A DNA stretch of 64,000 nucleotides from Eubacteriales Family XIII. Incertae Sedis bacterium (GTDB taxonomy: Bacteria; Bacillota; Clostridia; Peptostreptococcales; Anaerovoracaceae): the NCBI GenBank assembly GCA_031264295.1, contig JAISED010000015.1:16575-80574 (forward strand). The letters run 5' to 3'. The position numbers and the translations under genes are program-made. Below, piece after piece: positions 46,829-55,120 of the stretch (its first letter is position 1; every line of letters begins with the position of its first letter). The notes beneath the pieces were generated by a model that had not been told where the DNA came from, ran no database searches, and was given only the letters and a program-made list of their open reading frames with translations.

Positions 46829-48939
46829 TTTTCATTCCTCCCCTCGCTATCCTTCTCAGCCGCCGCGGAATCGCGGACGCCGCTATCCGCCCTAAGGCCG
46901 CTATCCTTCTCAATGATCAGATTGCCATAGTCGTCTACGGTAAGCGTCCTGCCTTCTCCCACAAGGGCGGAAGCCGCCTTCTCCTCAATAATAGCAGGAC
47001 CCTTGATCCTTGTCCCTGCCGGCAGTGCGGCGCGATCGTATACCTCGGCGTCAAGCCAACCGCTCCCTGTAAAGTAAACCCTCCGTCTCTCCTTAACAAC
47101 CTCAGCCGTTTCGATTTTACCCGGCGCTAACTTGCTCAGTTCCGGCTTATCCATGTGCCCGCGCACCACCAGATGGAGGTTCACAAGCTCAACCCTGGCG
47201 CCTTCCAGACGATATGTGTAATTATGTTCGTGCGCCACGTGAAAACGCTCAAGGATCTCAGCTTTCACCGCATCGTCCCAAGACGGCGCCGGAGTCTGTA
47301 CCTTTACTGTATGCTCCTGCCCCGCATAGCGCATATCCGCGTAATAACTATATGCTAACGCAGCGTCTCGCACGCCGTGGGCAGTGAATTCCGACTTCGC
47401 CTCATCCAACAGGACGCCCCACATTTCATCCCATTCTTCGGCACTGGTTTCATCCAGCATATTGATCGTTGTCTGTATGTAATCATGTCTCATATCAGTC
47501 ATTAACATTCCCCACGCGGAGAACACTGCCGCTGCTACAGGTATGATCACCCTGTCTATACCCAGCTCATCCGCCAGGGCTGAAGCGTGCATAGGTCCGC
47601 CGCCGCCGAAGGCTACCAGCGTAAAATCGCGAGGATCGTAGCCCCGCCTAACCGATATCAGTTTAAGCGCGTTATACATGTTCGACTCCGCTACGCGTAT
47701 TACGCTCGTCGCCGCCCGTTCCGCGTCGACCCCCAGAGCTTCGCCCACACGCGATGAAAGCGCCTCCTTCACCGCGTCCATATCGACCGCGCTGTCAAAG
47801 TTCTCCGCCGAAAGCCTGCCCGCTACAAGACACGCGTCCGTCGTCGTAGGCTCAACGCCTCCACGCCCATAGGCGACCGGTCCCGGCAAAGCCCCTGCGG
47901 ATCGGGGACCTACACGCAGGGATCCCGCTTCATCTATCCAGGCCACAGAACCGCCTCCGTTGCCGATTTCAACTATGTCTACGACGGGAACCATGATAGG
48001 ATAGCCCGCATTACGATCATCGCGCTCAATCCTGTAGTTGGTGGTTATCTTAACCTCACCGCCGTCGATGAGGGAGCACTTCGCCGTCGTCCCGCCCACG
48101 TCAAGGGCTATTATCTGCTTTTCCCCGAGTATTTGCCCCAGCACCGCCGCGCCGAACACGCCCGCCACAGGGCCGGATTCCACCATGCTTATAGGCGCCG
48201 TCTTCGCCCAATTAAAAGAAGTGGCGCCGCCATTAGACTGCATGAAATATTTTCCCGCCTTGACGCCTGCATCTTCAAGCTTTTTCTCTAAATTATTGAT
48301 ATATCTGGACGCCACCGGTCCTACATAGGCGTTCAACGCTATGGTCGACGTGCGTTCATACTCGCGCCATTCTCTCGTCACCTCAACAGACGAAGTTACA
48401 AACACATCGCTCCAGAGTTCCCGGATATACGCGGCGGTCTCCCGCTCATGCGCGTCATTGGCATAGGAGTTTATATAACATATCGCCACAGCCTCGACGC
48501 CCTCTTTTTTCAGCGCGGCTACCGCCTTTTCTATATCTGCCCTGTTCAGGGGCGTGATGATCCCCCCGTCGTAAGCGATTCTCTCTTCCACCTCGAAGCG
48601 CAGGCTTCGCGGTATAAACGGACGCGGCTTAGCAAAGACAAGATTGAACAGATCCGGACGATTACAACGGGCGATTTCCAGCACATCCCTGAAACCCTTC
48701 GTGGTGATGAGTCCCGTCTTCGCCCCCTTACGCTCTGTGAGCGCATTGATAATGGTCGTGGCGCCGTGAATAAAATCACTGACCTCAGATGGGTTTATTC
48801 CGCTTTCCTCAAGCGCAAGGACGACCCCCCGCTCGAAATCCGGGGGCGTCGTATCCCCCTTTACAACGCAAACATCACCTTGTTCGTCAAGCGCCACAAG
48901 GTCGGTAAACGTTCCGCCGATATCAGTCGCGATTCGCAT
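46825..48939 (-). CDS. hyuA: Hydantoinase/oxoprolinase subunit A
   Basis: 704 residues with the ASKHA-type ATP-binding opening RIATDIGGTFTDLVALDEQG, the second phosphate loop IIALDVGGTTAKCSLIDGGE, and GNGGGSVAWID and LVAFGGGGPMHASALADEL. It begins the hyuA-hyuB-M24 operon; AGGAGG precedes the ATG. The last 20 residues (SGLRADSGVRDSAAAEKDSE) form a small degenerate repeat not typical of the family. Confidence 0.92.
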   Translation of the reverse strand: MRIATDIGGTFTDLVALDEQGDVCVVKGDTTPPDFERGVVLALEESGINPSEVSDFIHGATTIINALTERKGAKTGLITTKGFRDVLEIARCNRPDLFNLVFAKPRPFIPRSLRFEVEERIAYDGGIITPLNRADIEKAVAALKKEGVEAVAICYINSYANDAHERETAAYIRELWSDVFVTSSVEVTREWREYERTSTIALNAYVGPVASRYINNLEKKLEDAGVKAGKYFMQSNGGATSFNWAKTAPISMVESGPVAGVFGAAVLGQILGEKQIIALDVGGTTAKCSLIDGGEVKITTNYRIERDDRNAGYPIMVPVVDIVEIGNGGGSVAWIDEAGSLRVGPRSAGALPGPVAYGRGGVEPTTTDACLVAGRLSAENFDSAVDMDAVKEALSSRVGEALGVDAERAATSVIRVAESNMYNALKLISVRRGYDPRDFTLVAFGGGGPMHASALADELGIDRVIIPVAAAVFSAWGMLMTDMRHDYIQTTINMLDETSAEEWDEMWGVLLDEAKSEFTAHGVRDAALAYSYYADMRYAGQEHTVKVQTPAPSWDDAVKAEILERFHVAHEHNYTYRLEGARVELVNLHLVVRGHMDKPELSKLAPGKIETAEVVKERRRVYFTGSGWLDAEVYDRAALPAGTRIKGPAIIEEKAASALVGEGRTLTVDDYGNLIIEKDSGLRADSGVRDSAAAEKDSEGRNEK

Positions 48940-48966
48940 AAGCTTTCATTCCTCCTTCCGGTACTG

Positions 48967-49034
48967 ATACTGAACTCAGTCTAATACCAAACTCAGTCTA
49001 AAACCGAACTCGGCCTAAAACCGAACTCGGCCTA
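48967..49034. repeat. 17-bp tandem repeat, 4 copies, derived from the dispersed palindrome
   Basis: Units at 48967, 48984, 49001 and 49018. The first, ATACTGAACTCAGTCTA, is one base off the 16-bp palindrome; the later units drift to AAACCGAACTCGGCCTA but keep a partial dyad. It is only about 30 bases upstream of the hyuA start. Confidence 0.85.
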
Positions 49035-49117
49035 AACCATAGCCGCCGGAAAGGTCCTTTCACGCCGGGCTTCGTTGCAAACCGCATTCAGCATAAATTC
49101 AGTATAATATTGCCTTC

Positions 49118-49147
49118 ATTATACATTCAATATAAACAATAACACAA
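49118..49147 (-). promoter_or_regulatory. Probable promoter of the hyu operon
   Basis: On the minus strand TTGTGT (49142-49147), 18 bases, TATAAT (49118-49123). A second overlapping set, TTGAAT (49125-49130), 18 bases, TATACT (49101-49106), is also possible. The leader then runs through the 17-bp repeats to hyuA. Confidence 0.5.
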
Positions 49148-49226
49148 TATCCGTGAAGGACAAAATAGAGTCAAAAATTTGTCTGATTCCTACTGTTTGA
49201 GTTGAGGGGGGCTGTAAGTTTCCCTG

Positions 49227-50465
49227 TCAATACGAGTCGTAAAGTCTGCGCATTTTTATCAGTAAGTACATACGCATCTTCTCCTGCCCGTCTCTGAACA
49301 CATCATCGCCCAGGGCTTCCTTGAGTTTATTTATTCTGTATTTTATTGTGTTCACATGAACATCCAGGTGTTTCGCCGCCGCAGTCATGGACTCGCCGAA
49401 ATCGAAATACGCTTCGAGGGTATCAAAATACGTGTTTGCGCTTTCACCGCATAGCTGATATATGCCTTCAAGTTCACGAGCGCAGTTTGCGCCGAAATCG
49501 TCCATACTGTCAACATCTAAAAGCGAATACACGCCCATCTTGCCGTAGTAGAATATCCCCTGTTCCCTCGCAACCCTGCGCCCCAGGCGGACAGCCCTCC
49601 CGGCCTGCTCCCCGCTCAGTGCGATGCGCATGAGGGATTCCTGCGGTCTGCCCACACCCAGCAGGATCTCCGGGCTGAAAGGCAGTTTCGCGGCGACCTC
49701 TTTTATGCGGTCGTAAACGCTTCTTATATGTTCGTCCAAATAGTTCTGCGGCGTATGCTTCTCCAGATTCAGCACTATAAAACACCCGTCTCGCTTAGCG
49801 ATCACGGCGTTTTTTTCATGAAGGCACGCAAGGCCTCGCCTAGCCGCCTCTAATATCTGCTCGGCATTGTCCGCGATCTTATCGTCGTCACAGCGAACAG
49901 ACGCCTTATAATGCACCTGAAGTTCCGCCACACAATAAGCCCCCCTGAGCGGTATGCCCAGTTTCGCCGCCTGAACGCTCACAGGCTCCTCAGCGCGGAC
50001 AGTCCCGTCCAGTAGTCCGCTGTACAGATTGCCGCGCATCTTATTCTCGGCCTCTCTGACGGCGCGATCGATCTGCTTGCTGAAAATACGCTCATATACG
50101 CCTGTGAAGATTATGGAATACGGCACTTGACGCGGCACAGTGAACAGAGGAAACCCCCGCCGATTCGCCGCCTCGGTTATCCCAGCATCGATGAGCAGAG
50201 AACCCGCGCCCTGATGCACGCCCAGCGCGGCGACCCCATGGGATGCCAGCAAGTCTATACTTTCCGCCACCGCAGAGGCGTTCGGAAATGCCTGAAGCGT
50301 TGACAATACCAACTCATTGCCGATAAACCAAGCAGGATCCTGCTTCCCGGCGTCAAGCTCCAGAACAGAAACGCTGGCCACTCTGTTATTCAGTCCCGCT
50401 TCACCCGCCAACAGCGTGAATCCGTACTCGTTAAAGGCCTCCAGTATTTCACTGACTTTAATCAT
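49227..50465 (-). CDS. PucR-family transcriptional regulator
   Basis: About 412 residues: N-terminal PucR domain (MIKVSEILEAFNEYGFTLLA), a middle GGDEF-like region and a C-terminal PucR helix-turn-helix (YFDFGESMTAAAKHLDVHVN, TIKYRINKLKEALGDDVF). PucR proteins control purine, hydantoin or amino-acid breakdown. It lies upstream of hyuA on the same strand and is the likely activator of the hyu operon. The start is uncertain: ATG codons at 50489, 50477 and 50465 are in frame and none has an ideal ribosome site. Confidence 0.88.
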   Translation of the reverse strand: MIKVSEILEAFNEYGFTLLAGEAGLNNRVASVSVLELDAGKQDPAWFIGNELVLSTLQAFPNASAVAESIDLLASHGVAALGVHQGAGSLLIDAGITEAANRRGFPLFTVPRQVPYSIIFTGVYERIFSKQIDRAVREAENKMRGNLYSGLLDGTVRAEEPVSVQAAKLGIPLRGAYCVAELQVHYKASVRCDDDKIADNAEQILEAARRGLACLHEKNAVIAKRDGCFIVLNLEKHTPQNYLDEHIRSVYDRIKEVAAKLPFSPEILLGVGRPQESLMRIALSGEQAGRAVRLGRRVAREQGIFYYGKMGVYSLLDVDSMDDFGANCARELEGIYQLCGESANTYFDTLEAYFDFGESMTAAAKHLDVHVNTIKYRINKLKEALGDDVFRDGQEKMRMYLLIKMRRLYDSY

Positions 50466-50561
50466 GGGGCTTTCCATTATAACCGCCATTCCGCCGCGCC
50501 GCGCACAGCACAAATAGTAATGAAATCACCTTATATTATTTTTAGCTTCCGCCTAAAAATC

Positions 50562-50594
50562 GGGCGTGACGAGGGTTTCTGTAGCTTGCCTATA
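50562..50594 (-). repeat. TATAGGCAAGCT dispersed element, single copy
   Basis: On the minus strand TATAGGCAAGCTAC, then AGAAACCCTCGTCACGCCC, matching the element at 35091 at most positions. It is immediately downstream of the pyrophosphatase stop region, between that gene and the PucR gene. Confidence 0.75.
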
Positions 50595-50599
50595 GTATA

Positions 50600-52318
50600 T
50601 TAAGGGGACTGTATGGCCGCTAATATAGCCGGCGCCATTTGCTTCTTACGCGATACAACGCCATCCAAAATCACCGAATCTCCGCTCTCCGACTCTCTGC
50701 AAAGTCCGTATTTGCCGAATGATTCATCCAACAGTTTCCGCGCATTCTCTCCCGCAAATATGATCTCCGAATTATTCTCAACTATATTTGTGAGCATGAA
50801 GTAAATGATATCGGCTCTGTTTCCTTCGCAGGCTTCGGCGATGAAAGGCATGAGCTTATCCTTTATAACTGCAAGCTCGTCCGCGTACATGGACGTTATC
50901 TGTCCTATGCCGAAATCAATATCGTTAAGCGAAAAGTCTTTATAGTCCTGGTATAATATTTCTTCAGGCGTCTTGCCCTCAGGATCGCTTCCCGCCTTAA
51001 ACATCAAGTCTGCAAACTGCGCCGTACTGACGCCCGCCAGCGCCGCCAGCTGCTCCGCCGCCTTCTCGTCCGCTGCCGTTGAAGTGGGCGAACGATACAG
51101 CAAAGTGTCCGATATTATCGCAGCGCAGAGTATGCCCGCGATCTCCTTGTCAGGTTCTATTCCCGCCTCGCAGTATATCTGATATATGATCGTCGCTGTG
51201 CAGCCCACAGGCTGATTGCGGAAATACACAGGCGCTATGGTTTCAATACTTCCTATGCGGTGATGATCGATTATCTCAATTATTTCCGCTTCTTCAATCC
51301 CGTCAACGGATTGGGACTTTTCATTGTGGTCAACGAGTATCACCTTTTTCTTCCCAGCGTTGAGAAGGAAGCGCCTGGAGATCATGCCGTAATAATCCCC
51401 ATATCTGTCAAGTACAGGGAAATCTCTATGCCGCAGTTTCGACATAGTGTCCTTTATATCCACCAGATAATCGTCTGATTTAAATGTAACCAAGCCCTCG
51501 CGCTTCATTACATATGATACGGGAACGCTCTGATTCATGAGCTTGGCTGTCGTATACGTGTCATGCGGGGATGAGATCACGACGCAGTTATGCTCCCTTG
51601 CGAAATTCAGAATCGTCTCGGCCACCTTCGCTCCTGTAGTGGTTATAATGCAACCTGCATTGAGTTCTATAGCGCATAACTGAGACTCATAACGGTTCGA
51701 TGTTATAATGATGTCGCCCTTTTCTATGAAGGTTTCCAGCACGTCGGGATTCGCCGCTGCTACCAATATCTTACCTATCTCTATGTGATCGCCGCTATTG
51801 CCCAGGAGCAGTTCCCCGTCCAGCGCCTCTATTATATTCTGGTAGGATGTGCGTGATTCCGAGAGTATTCTGGCGTCATTGACATCCATATACGTCTTCA
51901 CTATATCCTTAACTGTGATCAGCCCTTCAAGCTTCCCCTCCAATGTAACAGGAAGCGTTACAATGTTGTTGAGCTTTATAGCCTCCCACGCCTTCTTCAG
52001 GGTTATATCACCCGAAATACCCTTCACCTTGCGTATGCTGATATCCTTTATCTGCGTGCCTACATCGTCTATATACTCCGGGGCGCCGACACCGAAATAA
52101 TCTATTACAAACTGCGTTTCCCGGCTTACGCGTCCCGCGCGTTTCGGCACATAGCATTTATCCGGATCGAGTTTGTTTTTCAGCGCCGCGTATGCGATGC
52201 TTGAGCATATAGAGTCCGTATCGGGGTTCTTATGCCCTATAATAAAGACCTCCGTCTCCGCGCCTTGTTCCTTCATCGCCAGCCCGTCTTCGTCAGCCTG
52301 TGTAAGATTCTTTTCCAT
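50600..52318 (-). CDS. ppaC: Manganese-dependent inorganic pyrophosphatase with CBS and DRTGG domains
   Basis: 572 residues. DHH phosphoesterase metal motifs FIIGHKNPDTDS, ILVDHNEKSQ and IIDHHRIGSIET, and a C-terminal DHHA2 domain. Between the first and later DHH parts lie a CBS motif (KLNNIVTLPVTLEGKLEGL), a DRTGG domain (KGDIIITSNRYESQLCAIEL) and a second CBS motif (LRHRDFPVLDRYGDYYGMIS). In characterised clostridial relatives these bind adenine nucleotides and diadenosine polyphosphates to tune activity. GGAGG precedes the ATG. Monocistronic by position. Confidence 0.94.
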   Translation of the reverse strand: MEKNLTQADEDGLAMKEQGAETEVFIIGHKNPDTDSICSSIAYAALKNKLDPDKCYVPKRAGRVSRETQFVIDYFGVGAPEYIDDVGTQIKDISIRKVKGISGDITLKKAWEAIKLNNIVTLPVTLEGKLEGLITVKDIVKTYMDVNDARILSESRTSYQNIIEALDGELLLGNSGDHIEIGKILVAAANPDVLETFIEKGDIIITSNRYESQLCAIELNAGCIITTTGAKVAETILNFAREHNCVVISSPHDTYTTAKLMNQSVPVSYVMKREGLVTFKSDDYLVDIKDTMSKLRHRDFPVLDRYGDYYGMISRRFLLNAGKKKVILVDHNEKSQSVDGIEEAEIIEIIDHHRIGSIETIAPVYFRNQPVGCTATIIYQIYCEAGIEPDKEIAGILCAAIISDTLLYRSPTSTAADEKAAEQLAALAGVSTAQFADLMFKAGSDPEGKTPEEILYQDYKDFSLNDIDFGIGQITSMYADELAVIKDKLMPFIAEACEGNRADIIYFMLTNIVENNSEIIFAGENARKLLDESFGKYGLCRESESGDSVILDGVVSRKKQMAPAILAAIQSP

Positions 52319-52499
52319 TTTGTACCTCCATATCTACCGACTTAGCCTGCCCCGTCTTCTGACGCCTTCCATGCGCAAACGGGGACAAATCAACATCGGC
52401 TGTGATATAGTATATCATGAATCTGTTCTATTCGCAAGGCCGCCACGTATTTCCAATTTTTGGATCCGTAAATTTTCTCGTTTACGGTTCACAAAAACA

Positions 52500-52528
52500 T
52501 TGACAGCATATTTCCCATGTTATATAAT
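52500..52528 (+). promoter_or_regulatory. Consensus sigma-A promoter of the tRNA operon
   Basis: TTGACA (52500-52505), 17 bases, TATAAT (52523-52528). A transcript from here would carry a leader of about 220 bases before tRNA-Leu, including all the 21-bp repeats. Confidence 0.85.
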
Positions 52529-52625
52529 GAGAAAGTCGCCAACAGCTAAAGATTATATAGATCGACACTTTTGGCGCCAAGCTGACGACCGGCATCTCAT
52601 GTTTTCGCAGTATATTGCGGTCACG

Positions 52626-52751
52626 TTTGCCGAATCGGCAGTCAATCTTGCCGAAGTGACAGACACGCTTGCTGGAGTGACAGACATGCTTGTCGGAACG
52701 ACAGACAATCTTGCCGAAGCGACAGACATGCTTGCCGAAGTGACAGACACG
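52626..52751 (+). repeat. 21-bp tandem repeat, 6 copies, abutting and echoing tRNA-Leu
   Basis: Units at 52626 (degenerate), 52647, 52668, 52689, 52710 and 52731, typified by CTTGCCGAAGTGACAGACAC. The next unit in register (52752) is CTTGCCGAAGTGGCGG, the first bases of tRNA-Leu itself. Three units contain exact GCCGAAG, the 5' strand of the tRNA acceptor stem. Confidence 0.92.
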
Positions 52752-52754
52752 CTT

Positions 52755-52843
52755 GCCGAAGTGGCGGAATTGGTAGACGCACAGGACTTAAAATCCTGCG
52801 ATCCGTGAGGTTCGTACCGGTTCGATCCCGGTCTTCGGCACCA
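52755..52843 (+). tRNA. tRNA-Leu (anticodon TAA)
   Basis: Class II tRNA of 89 bases with encoded CCA. Acceptor stem GCCGAAG / CTTCGGC, D arm with GAATTGGTAGACGC, anticodon stem CAGGA / TCCTG around CTTAAAA (anticodon TAA), long variable arm, T arm ACCGG-TTCGATC-CCGGT, discriminator A. The gene is the last unit of a series of 21-bp repeats upstream. Confidence 0.96.
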
Positions 52844-52871
52844 CATAAAGTAAGAGTTTAATATTTGACGT

Positions 52872-52947
52872 CGCGGGGTAGAGCAGTTGGTAGCTCGTCG
52901 GGCTCATAACCCGGAGGCCGTTGGTTCGAATCCTTCCCCCGCAACCA
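52872..52947 (+). tRNA. Initiator tRNA-Met (anticodon CAT)
   Basis: 76 bases with encoded CCA. Initiator marks: first base C opposite A at the top of the acceptor stem (CGCGGGG / CCCCGCA) and three G-C pairs in the anticodon stem (GGG-CTCATAA-CCC). T arm with GGTTCGAATCC. It follows tRNA-Leu by 28 bases and shares its terminator. Confidence 0.95.
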
Positions 52948-52953
52948 CACTTA

Positions 52954-52995
52954 AAACCCCCGTAGAAATCTTCTTAAAGATTTCTACGGGGGTTT
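52954..52995 (+). terminator. Terminator of the tRNA operon
   Basis: Perfect 19-bp hairpin AAACCCCCGTAGAAATCTT with its complement, followed by TAGTTT. Located seven bases after the tRNA-Met CCA. Confidence 0.85.
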
Positions 52996-53055
52996 AGTTT
53001 ATGATAACTTCTAAAAACCCGCCGCACATCTTGGTTTTTATGAAGTCAGTATAAA

Positions 53056-53095
53056 AATCCCCCTGAGCTATAAAACTCAAGGGGATCTTTTTTGT
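53056..53095 (-). terminator. Terminator of the secreted beta-helix protein gene
   Basis: Hairpin ATCCCCCTGAG / CTCAAGGGGAT with A/T-runs on both sides, so it can work in both directions. It lies about 75 bases after the stop of the minus-strand gene at 53170. Confidence 0.8.
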
Positions 53096-53169
53096 TCTTT
53101 TATTCTTAGTTCTTTTATTCCTAGTTCTTAACTTGTCCGCTTAAAAGCACTGCCGCGTCGGTAAACCGA

Positions 53170-54882
53170 TTAGCTTATTACGCCGCCATTATGCGCATCG
53201 CCGTTGATCTCAAGTATATTCCTGTTATAGAGCGTATTTATCGCGTTGGCGCCTTTTCCGTCAGTGCCCTTCACAGGATCTATTCCGTTTACAAATGTAG
53301 CGCCTGCATTTACGCTCGGGGAGACAAGGGTCGCGCCGCCTGTCTTTGAGGTGTACTTGGCTAGCTTAGCCGCATATGTGTAAGTGGTGTCCCCTTTCCA
53401 CATACGGAATGTATCCACACCATCGGTATCATAAACATCAGCAGTATAATTGTAATAATCCAACTCAAGCGTCACATCCTGAGCCGCAGCTGTATCCCAG
53501 AGCTTTATACGGTCTGCATAGACCTTGAACGCCTGTTCTCCGCTCGCATACTCATTTATGATGGCGTTTGAAACGCCTGTGGTCTTGCCGTTGTAAACTA
53601 TTACACGATAGGGATCGTCGAATTCAATGGAGGCGCCTTTCGCCTGAAGGGCGACTACCGTTTCCGCCTTCGTGTTATCCGGCGCCGCAACAACGAACAG
53701 AGTGTTCGTAGCTGTCGTTAGGCTATTGAAAGACAACAGCTTCTCGCCCTTGTTCATATCGCCCGCATAGGTGTATATGAAAGTGGACGTGTCGCCGAAC
53801 TTGAATTCCTTGCAATCGAAGAATGAGTTATGGAAGTAAGCCTTGTCATATGCCTTTGTGATGCCGCTGGAGCTTGTATTGATGATCAGATTGGCATCTG
53901 CACGAACGTCAACCAAGTAAAGCTGAGCCAAGCAGCTGTCGACGCGTCCCAGATCCTCGACGACGACACCGTAGCCCTTGTATGTCGTTGTGGATCCGTC
54001 TTCGAAGATCACGCTGGAGGTGTCGCAGGAAGATACAGAAGTACCGATGAAGCCGGAATACTCAGTGGACTTCTGGCTCTGGGTTCTGCTCGTATGCGTG
54101 GCCGGATTTGAATTGTTAACGATATCTAATGTGGCGCCCGCTCTTACATAGAGCTTGGAACCCTGATAGAGCAGCCTGAAGATCTCATTGTAGTCGTCTT
54201 TATCCGTGGAATTAATCTTGTCGATCTTGACATTGCCTTCGATATAGATGTAGCGCGCTACTACCGCTTCTGATGCGCGGTTGCACTTGCTTCTTGCAGG
54301 ATTGAGAAGGATATCGCTGTCTCTTACTGTTACGGAGTTGGACGAGACTGCGCCGTAAGCGACGGCAAGCGCCGGTCCTTCATAGTATACGTTGTCAAAC
54401 TCGACGTTTACCTTGTTGCCGCAGTCACAGGCTACGTGTATGATGCCGAGTTCCTGGCTTCCGTAGAGGTTGATGTTCTGAACGATGATCTTGTTGAACT
54501 TCACCTTGGAATCCCGTACCGCGATCTGGGCGCATCCTACGCCGGAGTTGGCCGGATTTTCATAGATGGCGAAACCACGCAGGTCTGGTCCCGTTATGGC
54601 CGGATCCGTCGTTACAACCGAACCGTCGATGACAAGCCTGGGCTTGTTCGGGTTGATGGTGTAGGTCGAGTCGTTCTTCTTCAGCGTTATGTCGGCGCCG
54701 AGCTTGATGAACGTTGTGGTCTTGTCGCGTATAGCGGCTTTGAATCCGGGTTCATCATAGACCGTCACTACAACGTCGTCGGCAGCCGGTTCAACAGCAA
54801 ACGCAGCCAGAGGCGCAGCCGTGAATACTACCGCAGCGATCGCGATCCCAGCAATAAGTAATGTTAGCAACTTTTTCTTCAT
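53170..54882 (-). CDS. Secreted protein with pectate-lyase-like beta-helix
   Basis: 570 residues with a Sec signal peptide (MKKKLLTLLIAGIAIAAVVF, cleavage near AAFA-VEP). The start VYDEPGFKAAIRDKTTTFIK and LGADITL is the opening of the pectate-lyase-like adhesive fold of clostridial surface proteins; the middle shows repeated short beta segments as in a parallel beta-helix. No LPxTG, SLH or cell-wall-binding repeat is seen, so it may be released or held by partners. Catalytic residues of pectate lyases are not recognisable. Good GGGAGG ribosome site. Monocistronic. Confidence 0.75.
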   Translation of the reverse strand: MKKKLLTLLIAGIAIAAVVFTAAPLAAFAVEPAADDVVVTVYDEPGFKAAIRDKTTTFIKLGADITLKKNDSTYTINPNKPRLVIDGSVVTTDPAITGPDLRGFAIYENPANSGVGCAQIAVRDSKVKFNKIIVQNINLYGSQELGIIHVACDCGNKVNVEFDNVYYEGPALAVAYGAVSSNSVTVRDSDILLNPARSKCNRASEAVVARYIYIEGNVKIDKINSTDKDDYNEIFRLLYQGSKLYVRAGATLDIVNNSNPATHTSRTQSQKSTEYSGFIGTSVSSCDTSSVIFEDGSTTTYKGYGVVVEDLGRVDSCLAQLYLVDVRADANLIINTSSSGITKAYDKAYFHNSFFDCKEFKFGDTSTFIYTYAGDMNKGEKLLSFNSLTTATNTLFVVAAPDNTKAETVVALQAKGASIEFDDPYRVIVYNGKTTGVSNAIINEYASGEQAFKVYADRIKLWDTAAAQDVTLELDYYNYTADVYDTDGVDTFRMWKGDTTYTYAAKLAKYTSKTGGATLVSPSVNAGATFVNGIDPVKGTDGKGANAINTLYNRNILEINGDAHNGGVIS

Positions 54883-55052
54883 TTTCGTTCCTCCCTTTTT
54901 GTAATAAAAGTGAAAAAATCTTCAAATTCTTTGGCAAAACGATCGGCCGGTTGGAAAAAACCTAGTGCTTTCGAATCGTGAAACATAAACTGTTATAAAC
55001 TCATGTGCCTCCTCTTCGCCGACTCGAAAAGCCAACCACGTTTCACGGTGAG

Positions 55053-55082
55053 ATTATATCATACATATGTCAGTAATATCAA
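55053..55082 (-). promoter_or_regulatory. Promoter of the secreted beta-helix protein
   Basis: On the minus strand TTGATA (55077-55082), 18 bases, TATAAT (55053-55058), giving a leader of about 165 bases before the start at 54882. The leader contains self-complementary CCAACCGGCCGATCG-like sequence but no riboswitch family could be recognised. Confidence 0.6.
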
Positions 55083-55120
55083 GTATTTTTTCAATTTAGC
55101 AAAATAGCCTCGGAATCGAA

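Larger units (their letters stand above)
52319..52754 (+). other. tRNA operon upstream region
   Basis: Contains the tRNA promoter (52500-52528) and, from 52626, the 21-bp repeats that run into tRNA-Leu. No protein gene is credible; a minus-strand frame through the repeats and the tRNA is an artefact of the repeat. Confidence 0.6.

Noticed and set aside
52553..52846. 97-codon minus-strand frame with Ser-Val-Thr repeats
   Set aside because: It runs antisense through tRNA-Leu and the 21-bp repeats; repetition alone explains the open frame, and no ribosome site is seen.
54883..55050. Riboswitch (c-di-GMP type) in the leader of the secreted beta-helix gene
   Set aside because: The leader is long and partly self-complementary, but the conserved core bases of the known c-di-GMP classes are not present.
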